Assembly: GCA_963920635.1 (NCBI GenBank)
Contig: OY987304.1
Span: 29,698,365-29,762,364, forward strand
Source: Pseudeuparius sepicola
Lineage: Eukaryota; Arthropoda; Insecta; Coleoptera; Anthribidae
Length of the DNA: 64,000 bases
Direction: 5' to 3'
This document shows, one piece after another, positions 55,601 to 64,000 of this stretch. Under the pieces are notes generated by a model. The model did not search any database. It was not told the DNA's origin and was given only the letters and a program-made list of their open reading frames with translations. The position numbers were made by a program, and so were the translations under genes. The stretch's first letter is position 1; the number at the start of each line of letters is the position of its first letter.

Positions 55601-57710
55601 ATTTTCATATTTTCGAACCTTCCCCGTATACGGCCAGATACACAAATCTGCCGGACAAAGGCTAAATACTGTACTCGCAAAAACTGAGTTTTGCGAAAAA
55701 TCGATTTAAAACTAAATAGTTTGCCAAATTATTAAAAATGGCACAAATAATTTCAAATTTACAATTTAGGATCATCATTACCTACCTAAATCTGTTCCTA
55801 CAATACATATAATATTAAGCATTTGTCTTTTTTGGTTGGTTACATCATTTTCCACTAAAAGAATGACCAAAAACTTTGTCAAAATAATGTAGTAGATATA
55901 CCTACTCAACCGTCTTTATATGAATTAAGAGAGGTGCTATTTGGTTAAAATAATGTACCTACTGCCTTGATAGTTATTAGTATTTTTATATTTTAAAATA
56001 AAAAAAAATTCTTATTTATATTCAAAATGTCGAAGGATTGGTTCAATAAATCTGGGGCGTTTTCACTTGCGGGCAAATTTCGCAGATTGATCCCAAATTT
56101 AATAAAAATCATTATACAAATACTCTAATAAGATATATTTTCTAATCAAATTGTTCTACCTACATACCTTACTAATATTCTCGTTTAACAGTTTAAACAT
56201 TAAATTCAGTCCACTTTTTTTGAAAAAACTTTATGTTCGGTACACCATTTCAGTGGACTATCACCGGCACTAAAGATGTATTAATATGTCTCTGCCGGAA
56301 CTAATAAAGATATAAGTATAGTTATGGTTTAAAGACGTACTTGTAGAACTTTGAATGTACAATAAAATGCGCATGCGCATAGTACCTCAATTTAGGCAAA
56401 ATTGCGAGTCATTTTGCCTTTGCACGGCAGAAATTGTCATCTACAAAAAAATTAATAGATACTAAAGAATTACTAACCGCTAATAATATTTCCAGAGATA
56501 TCGGTGACTGGTATCGCAAATTTTATGTTGAAAGCCGCTTCTACTTACAGAAAAAAATGTATTTCCATTTTTTTCTAGATTACTTACCTTTCAGTGTTTG
56601 AACACCTGGACACCTGGACCAACACTACTGGTTCATTAATTTAATATAGTGTCGGTCCAGGCGCAACATCAAGGGATGCTTTTGAGGCATACAAATTCAA
56701 GAGTGTAAGGTCCCCTGAATAATTTATAAAAAATGCCTCAAATGAAAGTAGGAAGAAATCATTTCCAGAAAATCAGGAGAGAGTTACCTAAACACGGTAT
56801 TATTTTTATGGAACAAATTACCTTTTTATTTATTGAATTTTGTCCTTAAAAAGTGCTGAATTTTGGTTAGATGCGTGAAAATTTTGACGATGTTTTAATT
56901 AAATCCGAAATTAAAAAATATTTTCAGAAAGTGTATTAAAACCAAAGTCATCATATTAAATCCTATAGTCAGCTGGTAAGCTCGCACCAATTTATTGTCT
57001 TTTTTATTTTTCAGTGAGTTGCGTAGAGAGTTATTGGCTACCTTCAACGGATGCAAGTTGTTTGCGGCGACTGGCAGTTGCCTCAGCAGTTAGGTAGCGA
57101 ACAAACTACAAAACAAAGCACAAAATGTGCCAAAGTGCACCAAAAGTAAAACGCACTAGCACTTTTCGAAAATTCTCTATTGCCTGACTATTCAGTTCAT
57201 GGTCTTCTAGATTTTTTCGCGAATCGCGGAATGCTCTTATCTATGAACACCGACTCCAAGACCCAAGAGTCGGTATTGCTCCTACCGTCAACGGTTTATC
57301 ATTGCTTTTGTTGTGGGGATAATTAATTTTTCAACCGCAGCTAGTCCACACATCAAAGTAAGTCAGAGGGCGCTAGCAGTGATGTGCGCTAATTCATAAA
57401 AAATTTAGCTAATTGTTTACGGCTAATACAAATTGTGAGTACTTTTTTGCCTTTATAAAAGTTCCAATTGGTATTGGCTGTATGTGCGAGTAATTTTTTT
57501 AGGAATGAGCAGTGAGCACTACTATCTGACTCACGGATACGAACAATGACAAGCTGCTGTTGAATGCAAAAGTAATGCCCCTACCTACATCAAAATGAGT
57601 AGAGCGGTGTCAGAACTCGCCGTCGTATAAGAAATCTGTAATAATTTTAATTAACTGTCACCTACTATTACCAGATGCCTAGTAGTAGTCGAGTATACAG
57701 CGAGCACGTA
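55601..57710. other. No gene recognised
   Basis: Landmarks are an imperfect hairpin near 56616-56664 (TGGACCAACACTA with TAGTGTCGGTCCA), a hairpin ACCGACTC/GAGTCGGT near 57249-57274, and CAGAGGGCGCTAG at 57364. No coding frame is supported. Confidence 0.45.
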
Positions 57711-57988
57711 AAGGTTGGAATAAATTCGGTAAAATGTTGTACTGTTCGATTAAAGCCTGCTTAAAAATGGAACTGAGCAAAAAATAAGCACTACAATGTA
57801 GGTACAGTCGTCTAATAAAGAAATGTCTAAAAACTTAATAATTTATGTTAAATTATTTGCGTACCGATACAAGAAAAGTGCGTTCTTTTAAATGAAGCAA
57901 TCAAAAACAGTGGCTGTCATTTAAAAATTATGTTGGACGTGTCGAAGCGTTTTTTTTTTAATCGCACAGTACAATTTATTCCAACCTT
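57711..57988. mobile_element. Short inverted-repeat element ending AAGGTTGGAATAAATT
   Basis: The outer 16 bases of both ends are perfect inverse copies, followed by similar GTACTGT-CGATTAAA words. Length about 278 bp. No coding capacity. It does not share the ACAGGG ends. Confidence 0.7.
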
Positions 57989-58157
57989 GTAGGAATGTAG
58001 GTAACAAACTAACAGACATAAATAGCGTAATCACTCTGAATTATCATTAATATATTGGATGATGGAACAAGGTTTTCCAACCACGGCCAACTACGGACCT
58101 TCACCCTCATAAAGAAGTTTGTTGTCTCTCAGTACCACTTTAACAACACAATATTAT

Positions 58158-59272
58158 ACAGGGTGTCCGGTAAGTACGTGGACGTCTCACGGGAACAGGT
58201 AGGGGACGTCAAAATATTATGATTATACGCTTATTATCTACGGGTCAAATCTCAATAGTAGTTACTGAGGTAGAGGGCGTTGTAGTTCTTTTTTGAAATT
58301 GAATTATGGCAATATCTCCCTAAATAATCAAGCTGCTGAACTGAAATTTGGCACTGCTGTGTTTTTGGTGATGGAGAATAAGCTGAAAGTGTAAATTTCT
58401 ACGTATCTCACAGAGGGCGCCACTTGGTCTGTTTTTGGATTGTACTTTTACTCGTAATTTTTTGAAGTTATTTTTTTGGTCCTGCAGGTCCATCATTTTA
58501 GTGCATCTTTTCATTCTGCAACAAAGAAGTACTCTTGTTTAAATTGCCAAAACGTGCCCCCAAACACCTATTGACTTAAATATTCGAAAAATAAAATATT
58601 CACCTACTGCTTTCAAATGTCGCAAATCGACTGTACCATTTAAAGCGAAAAAAAAACATATGAACAATGTCCGAAAAATGTTCACTTTCAAAATGGAACG
58701 GATTGAAACTAGACAAAATTTGGACACCCTATTTCAAGAAAACGAATGTGTGCATTTTCAATGTACAGTTGATCTGTAACATTTGAAAGCAGAAGGTAAA
58801 AATTTTATTTTTCGAATATTGAAGTCAACAGGTGTTTTGGGGCACGTTTTGGCAATTTAAACGCAAACGGTTGATTTGGTCGTTATGAAACAAGAGTACC
58901 TTTTTGTTGCAGAATGAAAAGAAGCACTAAAATTATAGACCTGCAGGACCCAAAAAGATAACCTCAAAAAAGTTAGGAGTAAAATCAAGATCCAAAAACA
59001 GCGCAAGTAGCGCCCTCTGTGAGGCACGTATAAATTGACATTTTCAGCTTATTCTCCATCTCCAAAAACACAGCAGTGGCAAATTTCAGTACAGCAGCTT
59101 GATTATTCTGGGAGATATTGCCATAATTGAAATTAAAAAAAAAAGAACTACAACGCCCTGTATACCACAGTAACTATTGAGATTTGACCCATAGATATTA
59201 AGCTTAATCGTAATATTTTGACGCCCCCTACCTGCTCCCACGAGATGTAAACGTACTTACCGGACACCCTGT
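58158..59272. mobile_element. Foldback element with arms of about 500 bp
   Basis: The outer ends are ACAGGGTGTCCGGTAAGTAC and its near-complement. The arms (58158-58640 and 58775-59272) are inverted almost over their whole length, for example TATGGCAATATCTCCC, CAGAGGGCGCCAC and GGTGTTTTGGGGCACGTTTT. No transposase. A transcript would fold into a long duplex. Confidence 0.85.
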
Positions 59273-59735
59273 ATAAATATTAGCAAATTTTTTTAAGTTC
59301 TACAGCAAGCTTTAATTTTCGGCATTCCCTGCCTAGTACATTCTGCCTTTTTTCTCCATCTGCGCAATCCGCCAGGCATGAGCCCCTTAACGCGCCCTAT
59401 TAGGGGTCCGGGCGTCCTCTACAACGGCCTTTATAAAAAGTCGGGATTTCCATATCAATTTCCGCATTTGCATGCAAAGAGCCGCCATATCTCAGACTGG
59501 GGAAATTACTCCGAGGCTTCGACAAAACGCAGGACGCACACGCTGAATCGATAAAAAAAGATATAAGTACAGCAAAACCGGATTCTAGCTGTGGTTAGTT
59601 GTAAGTAGGTGTGCGACAAATTTACATTTTGAAGAGTTGGGAGATGGGTTTATAAGCTAAGTGATTTGCACAAACGAAACCTCGTTGGAGCCGCACGGAT
59701 ATTCTTGGCAAAAAAGGAACAGAGGTTCGAGCGGC
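59273..59735. other. No gene recognised
   Basis: Nothing supportable in this stretch. Confidence 0.4.
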
Positions 59736-60206
59736 TTAGTCCAATTCCATATCTTGGCCCCGAACTGTGTGAGATCCCATTGCTGCACAAACTTCACGAC
59801 ACATATTGAACCAATCAATTAATGTAGGCTTGGAACGTCCGGTGAGGGAGATGATAGATTCTACTGGAACATCTAGTATAAACATAAAAACGAGTTCAAG
59901 TATCTGAACTATTGTCAATTTGCTGTTTGTTCTTCAATTCAGATCGGTATAATGGAAAAATCGGTTACCAGTACGAACTGACCTCGATGTCTGGCAGCCT
60001 TTTCTCGGACACCGGAAAATTGGTCTAAATTCACCTCCACGGTCCCTTATTTTTTGTTGCATTTCGGTTCCTCATTTTGGGCAAGGATCCGACTCGTCCG
60101 CAGTATCTTCTAGTAGATGTTAACTAAGAAATACAATGGCGGTTTCTTCGGAAGCGGGAATGTTTGTATAAAAATCGCGAAGTAACATATTTCTGGTGTA
60201 CACGTG
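59736..60206 (-). pseudogene. Merlin/ISXO2-like transposase, N-terminal half
   Basis: The minus-strand frame reads MLLRDFYTNIPASEETAI near 60190, then DESDPCPK (stop) GTEMQQKIRDRGGEF, FRCPRKGCQTSRSVRTGN, a second stop, and LTIVQILELVFMFILDVPVE followed by TLIDWFNMCREVCAAMGSH. C-P-x-C (second Cys codon now a stop) with C-x4-C makes the N-terminal zinc ribbon. The helical W-x3-REVCA segment and the final GQDMELD lead into the first catalytic Asp of IS1595/ISXO2-type transposases, which in animals are Merlin elements. Homology stops there, so the remaining catalytic domain is lost. Two in-frame stops prove decay. Confidence 0.65.
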
Positions 60207-60257
60207 ATAACGAACACTTTGACAATAAACATTTTGGAAATTTGACCCAAGCTTTAT

Positions 60258-61344
60258 ACAGGGTGAGTCGAAGTTAAACCGCCATACTCAAAATTTGAGT
60301 AGTATTTTTAAAAATAAATGGGGTTCTTCATATAACATTTTGTCCAAAAACGCTTCGTTTTCGACATACAGGGCGTCAAAGTTTTCTTTTAAAAACAGAA
60401 AAAAATTAGTATTTTCGGTCCCATTTATGCTATCGAGTTGAAAATTGGAACTTTTATGTTTTCTGGGACGGCGATTATGAATTTTCTATCAACTTTCTTC
60501 TAGCCGCTAGAGGGCGTTGGCTACGTCGTTACTTTCGAACAAAAGTGTTTTAAACTTTTTTGTCGTTGAAAAATCTGCATCTTAGACAGCGGAATATTAA
60601 ATTACATTCGATTTTGAACAAAAAATGTCTCTAAAAATACGAAAACCTTAACCGTTTCCATGAAAAACGCAATTTTGTGTCGCGGTGCGCGTGAATTTGA
60701 AAAAATTAAAATTTCGTAGTAGGCTGAGAAATGGGATTTATTCATTTGGAATTCTTTATTTACAGTAGGTATTGTCCTAAATTAACAATTTTTTGAAATT
60801 AGTAACCCACAATTGTTTTCAAAGCCTACTAAACGTTGAAGCGCTTTTTCTCTGTTTTTGCTAATAAAGTTGTGTTGGTTAAAGTTCTTTTTATTACTAA
60901 TTTCACAAAAATTGTTAATTCAGGACAATACCTACTGTAAATAAAGAATTCCAAACGAATAAATCCCATTTCTCAGCCTACTACGAAATTTTAATTTTTT
61001 AGAATTCACGCGCACCCCGACACAAAATTGCGTTTTTCATGAAAACGGTTAAGGTTTTCGTATTTTTACAAGAGACATTTTTTGTTCATAATCGAATGTA
61101 ATTTAATATTCCGCTGTCTAAAATGCCGATTTGTCAACGACAAAAAAGTTTAAAACACTTTTGTTCGAAAGTAACGACGTAGCCAACGATAGCATAAATG
61201 GAACCGAAAATTAAAAGAAAATTTGACGCCCTGTATGTAGAAAACGAAGCGTTTTTGGACAAAATGTTATATGAAGATCCCCATCTATTTTTAAAAATAC
61301 TACTCAAATTTTGAGTATGGCGGTTTAACTTCGACTCACCCTGT
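60258..61344. mobile_element. Foldback element with arms of about 455-550 bp
   Basis: The outer ends are ACAGGGTGAGTCGAAGTT and its complement; the inner edges are TTATTTACAGTAGGTATTGT near 60765 and its partner near 60930. The right arm lacks about 95 bases that the left arm has (about 60436-60520, including CCGCTAGAGGGCG). The window's first 20 bases are another copy's end. No transposase. Confidence 0.85.
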
Positions 61345-61464
61345 ATATGCGCAAACGTAATGGAGTACTTAATAAAACCTTAATTAAAAATTAAAACTTG
61401 CATCCATTAATGCATTATTTGATTCTTTGTCAGGTAGACCGTTCTAAAAGATAGATGGCAAAAA

Positions 61465-61650
61465 TCAGGTCGACCGCATATTACCAAAATATTTAGGACA
61501 ACCCTTAAACGTAGCATCTACATAAACGCCACGTAAACAACATAGCACTCCTAAGTTATTTTTCGTAGAAAATCCTAGTATCTTGCTTTGAGAATCATTG
61601 ACGATCACCCAATCTTCATTGACGTTCGTTTTGACTTCAATATTAGCCAA
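61465..61650 (-). pseudogene. MULE-like transposase scrap
   Basis: The translation ends GVYVDATFKGCPKYFGNM, which matches the (W)xVDGTFK-x-x-P-x-x-F segment around the first catalytic Asp of Mutator-like transposases found near FLYWCH-type zinc fingers. The residues before it (DWVIVNDSQSKILGFSTKNN) fit the region that precedes the segment. About 60 codons survive, with no other catalytic residue. It is a small relic; a host-domesticated gene is unlikely at this size. Confidence 0.5.
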
Positions 61651-61845
61651 TATAATGAGAGGCTCTTCAAATGGATTTTGGTTGTGGGTGTTTTGATTGT
61701 CGTGAGCTTTGAATGTTTCTTTTAATTAACGATACCTAGGTGCAAGTAAATAAATATCACCTTCTTTTAAAGACAAGTGTATAAAATTAAAACAAAATAA
61801 AATTCTCTCAGTCAAAACTCCACAATCAGTTTTTTTTAATGAAAA
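61651..61845. other. No gene recognised
   Basis: AT-rich spacer between the MULE scrap and the Penelope-like 3' end. Confidence 0.4.
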
Positions 61846-61887
61846 CTGTACATGTTTCGAACCACTAAGGGTTCATCTTCAGCAGTA
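61846..61887 (-). ncRNA. Hammerhead-ribozyme-like RNA motif 4, in the PLE P2 3' region
   Basis: On the minus strand: stem I ACTG, core CTGAAGA, extra T, stem II GAACC, a 6-base loop, GGTTC, core GAA, palindrome ACATGT as stem III, cleavage-site A, and CAGT closing stem I with four perfect pairs. It is the best-paired of the set, with five stem II pairs. It lies downstream of a Penelope-like endonuclease on the same strand, where such ribozymes are known. Confidence 0.7.
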
Positions 61888-62402
61888 AAAAATTCTTTTA
61901 GTAAGACAAATGACAAAGCTAGAAACAGGAAAAAAGGTTAAAATACAGGTAAAATGTGAAAACTCAATTACCTTACCTTCCAAGCAACTTTGAGGATATT
62001 AAAATTTTTGTAGTAAACTTCAAAATGAAAACCAAAGGTTAAATAATGGAGTTTAGTGACATCTATAAAAACCCAAATTTGAAAAGCAAAAACCAGTAAA
62101 TACTGAAAATAAAAACAACATGGTAAACCAAATTGCACTGTTGACAAGAGTAGAACATACCTTCAAAACAAACACATCAAAGTCCAAAGGTACATGGCCA
62201 CAGTAACATATTTGTGTTTATAACGGGAACGTTTGGGGGTTCCGAAGAACCAAAAAATCATTAATAAAGAATGAACAGTCAAGTCACCATGGCTTGGAAT
62301 ATTAATTGAAAACGGAAACTGCGTGGCCCATTCAGAATGCAATTGCGCCTGTCTAAACGAACAACCATTAGAAGAAGTAAGAAATTTCAAGGACTTGTAA
62401 AA

Positions 62403-63110
62403 CTAAAATTCTAGTTGATCATTTATAATCTGGAGATTAGCTGAATGTTTAGTCTTAAAAATCTCTAAATTCTTAAGCAAGTTCAATATAATACACTTGT
62501 TGCAAAAATGAAGAAAATAAATATCCTTAGTAGGGTCAAAAGAATGGCTATTATTTACAATATGTTCTGAAAAGGCGGACTTGAAGAAAGCTGAGGGGTT
62601 ATTGTTATTGTTATTGTTATTTTTCAAGATTTCTCTATGATGTTCTTTAATTCTAGTTGTCCTCCTTTTGAGTTTTTGCACAAGTGATTTTGAAGTGAAA
62701 TGAACATGAAGTGATCTGACAGTGACATGATTTTTTATTGGTAAATGGAACAGTTATCTATAATCTTACCCTTGAATGAATTTTTCAATATTTGTCACCA
62801 CCTTAAGCCCAGAAACACTCAAAACAGACACAAATTACATAAAAATCGATTTGCTGCGTAAACTGATCACTTCATAATCAACTGAACATTTATAAAAGGA
62901 ACACTCGATGTCAGCTGATGTGATCTCAAAGTGATTCGGAATCGATTTGAGATCACTTAAAACTGTAAAAGGAGGACGGCTAAAGACGTTGAACTTTCTA
63001 CCTGTTATACCGATATAAACAGTGGGACAATTATCAGAACCACACTTCAAAAGGTAAACACCTGACCTGTCAGAAGGCTGAATAAAGTCCTTATTGTTAA
63101 TCAATTTATT
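62403..63110 (-). pseudogene. Penelope-like GIY-YIG endonuclease, interrupted (P2)
   Basis: The first part reads SDRSGVYLLKCGSDNCPTVY and then IGITGRKFNV: the GVY and YIG strands of the GIY-YIG fold with a cysteine insertion typical of Penelope-like proteins. A 319-bp element splits it. The second part continues RIKEHHREIL, an Asn run from an ATT/GTT microsatellite, SAFSEHIVNNSHSFDP, and LNLLKNLEIFKTKHSANLQI to a stop at 62403, matching the end of the domain and the C-terminal tail. Apart from the insertion the frame is remarkably open. The enzyme would nick the target for primed reverse transcription. Confidence 0.7.
62659..62977. mobile_element. Small element inserted in the PLE endonuclease
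   Basis: The ends GTCCTCCTTTT and its inverse frame 319 bases rich in AAGTGATC/GATCACTT words (near 62711, 62862, 62925 and 62950). The frame entering it from the endonuclease runs on by chance. No clear target duplication is visible. Confidence 0.5.
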
Positions 63111-63254
63111 TTTTATAATATTGTGAGTCTTGAAAGAAATTAAGATCTTTACATTTTTTTTATTTGAAGAGAAATGTTACCTAAAAAAGGTAAAGAAAAA
63201 TATTTTTCTTGAAATCGGCATTAAAATGTCCCAAAATCGTCATTAAAAGCACAG

Positions 63255-63291
63255 AAATCGTACAATAATGTAGCCCATTATTGTACGATTT
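63255..63291. repeat. Perfect 16-bp hairpin followed by a T-run
   Basis: AAATCGTACAATAATG, a 5-base loop and the exact complement, then a T-run. It may be a relic of a small foldback element. I see no evidence that it acts as a terminator. Confidence 0.6.
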
Positions 63292-63537
63292 TTTCAGTAA
63301 GTAGGCCTTGGCGAGATGTAAACATCAAACGTCAGACGCGGAGAAATCGCCCGTCAAAAGTGACCAAATATTCAAAACCCGGCCGATAAAGGCTCATTTA
63401 ACTTTTCGTACACATTGCGAAATTGTTTCCTATAGAAGCGCAATCCTTCAGTATACATATTTTAGTAAATTTGAAAATCAATAGATTTGTTGTGTAGGCT
63501 GCACAAGAAGCAGCAGTTTGGTTTTTCTGTCAGAAGG

Positions 63538-63640
63538 TGCCGTACATCATTATACTTGTCCTAGGTAGAGCGATCGGTAAAGTCAAGCAACGCCGCGCTT
63601 AGTCGGTTCGTGGACGGGTGATCCCTCATTATTATTTTCT
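63538..63640 (+). mobile_element. 5S-rRNA-derived SINE-like fragment
   Basis: GATCGGTAAAGTCAAGCAAC, GCTTAGTCGGTTCGTGGACG and GGTGATCCC follow 5S rRNA order: the A-box region (AAGTCAAGC), the GGTTAGTAC-like segment, and the C-box (GGATGGGTGACC-like). The 5' half from GCCGTACATCATTATACTTG aligns more weakly. 5S-derived heads define SINE3-type elements. A working 5S gene is unlikely because many conserved positions differ. Confidence 0.5.
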
Positions 63641-63687
63641 TGCCTAATAAAACATTTTTTTTTTCGATTTCAAGAAAAATATAATAT

Positions 63688-63803
63688 GTACCTCGGCACT
63701 GAAGTTCTTTTTATGACTCATGTGGTTTATTTGCCTCGGCCAGAGGCCTCAGCAACTAAACTCCACATGAGTCATAAAAAGTTGAACTTCAGTGCCTTGG
63801 TAC
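63688..63803. repeat. Hairpin with about 40-bp arms
   Basis: 63688-63725 and 63763-63803 are inverted copies (GTACCTCGGCACTGAAGTTC and partner). AAGAAAAATAT-type words on the outer sides (near 63196 and 63680) may mark the limits of a larger element. Confidence 0.65.
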
Positions 63804-64000
63804 ATAAATAACTATTTTTGTTCGGATAGTTCTTACAAGACAACCCCTTATTTAGAAATTTAGTTAAATGTATAAAAAAGGTTTTGTTGATAGTATGTTT
63901 GGGGAAGTTATTGCTACCTGGAGAATAATCTTAAACTCGGTATTAAAGTCTGTGGGGTCCAGAGGAATAGAAAAAAGTCTGTGAAAATAACAATGTAGGG
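63804..64000. other. No gene recognised
   Basis: Nothing supportable before the window ends. Confidence 0.4.

Larger units (their letters stand above)
61846..63130 (-). mobile_element. Penelope-like element 3' half (family P2)
   Basis: The order on the minus strand is: GIY-YIG endonuclease start (63110-62978), a nested 319-bp element, the C-terminal endonuclease part to 62403, about 515 bases of 3' sequence, then the hammerhead-like motif at 61887-61846. The reverse-transcriptase part is missing. Hammerhead motifs in the terminal repeats of Penelope-like elements are established knowledge. Confidence 0.65.

Overview
The window is AT-rich, eukaryotic, intergenic DNA, most likely from an insect. 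The basis is the content: many decayed arthropod-type transposable elements, Penelope-like elements, Jockey-like and other LINE relics, short inverted-repeat elements whose ends read ACAGGGTG/CACCCTGT, and frequent TAGGTACCTAC-type words. I could not settle the order. I found no intact host protein-coding gene. Almost every reading frame longer than 60 codons is a transposon relic, a shadow of one, or an accident of repeats.

Layout. 1-7.2 kb is a pile of non-autonomous inverted-repeat elements, including two copies of the same module series and, at 5.1-5.4 kb, a dense array of GCGGAAAAGTG palindromes. A possible solo LTR lies at 7.2-7.55 kb. 9.8-16.6 kb is one large DNA transposon with about 525-bp terminal inverted repeats. 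It encodes, on the minus strand, a broken Academ-like protein with an XPG/FEN1-type nuclease region and a CXC zinc motif, and it carries a nested Harbinger-like element. 16.6-17.7 kb is a Penelope-like element (PLE) remnant with inverted 3' ends. 17.8-22.3 kb holds GC-rich islets and a tight stack of foldback elements. A hAT-type BED-finger exon is at 22.6 kb. 24.2-27.6 kb is a 3.3-kb DNA transposon with an intron-containing, frameshifted DDE-type transposase. 28.4-31.8 kb is a Jockey-like LINE cut off inside the reverse transcriptase. 31.8-32.75 kb is a tandem array rich in TCAAGGTCA and heat-shock-element-like words. 33.0-35.4 kb is a second LINE relic with a tandem duplication. 35.5-37.7 kb is an unclassified element full of TTAACAT words. 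38.9-39.3 kb is another PLE 3' end. 39.7-46.6 kb holds dispersed repeats, a LINE scrap and a minisatellite with long spurious frames. A tRNA-type SINE and a Crypton recombinase relic lie at 46.8-47.9 kb. 48-61.4 kb is mostly unannotated sequence with several foldback elements, a Merlin-like transposase piece and a MULE scrap. 61.8-63.1 kb is a second PLE, followed by a 5S-rRNA-like SINE piece.

The most interesting signal is a set of hammerhead-ribozyme-like structures: four clear ones on the minus strand (about 8.95, 33.03, 41.76 and 61.87 kb) and degenerate copies at 38.98, 16.75 and 17.55 kb. They share one architecture with covarying stems, a palindromic minimal stem III, and a single extra nucleotide before stem II that differs from the textbook core. 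The copies whose host can be named sit in the 3' regions of PLE remnants, which fits the known presence of hammerheads in PLEs. The elements do not cooperate with one another; the region reads as nested layers of insertions and decay.
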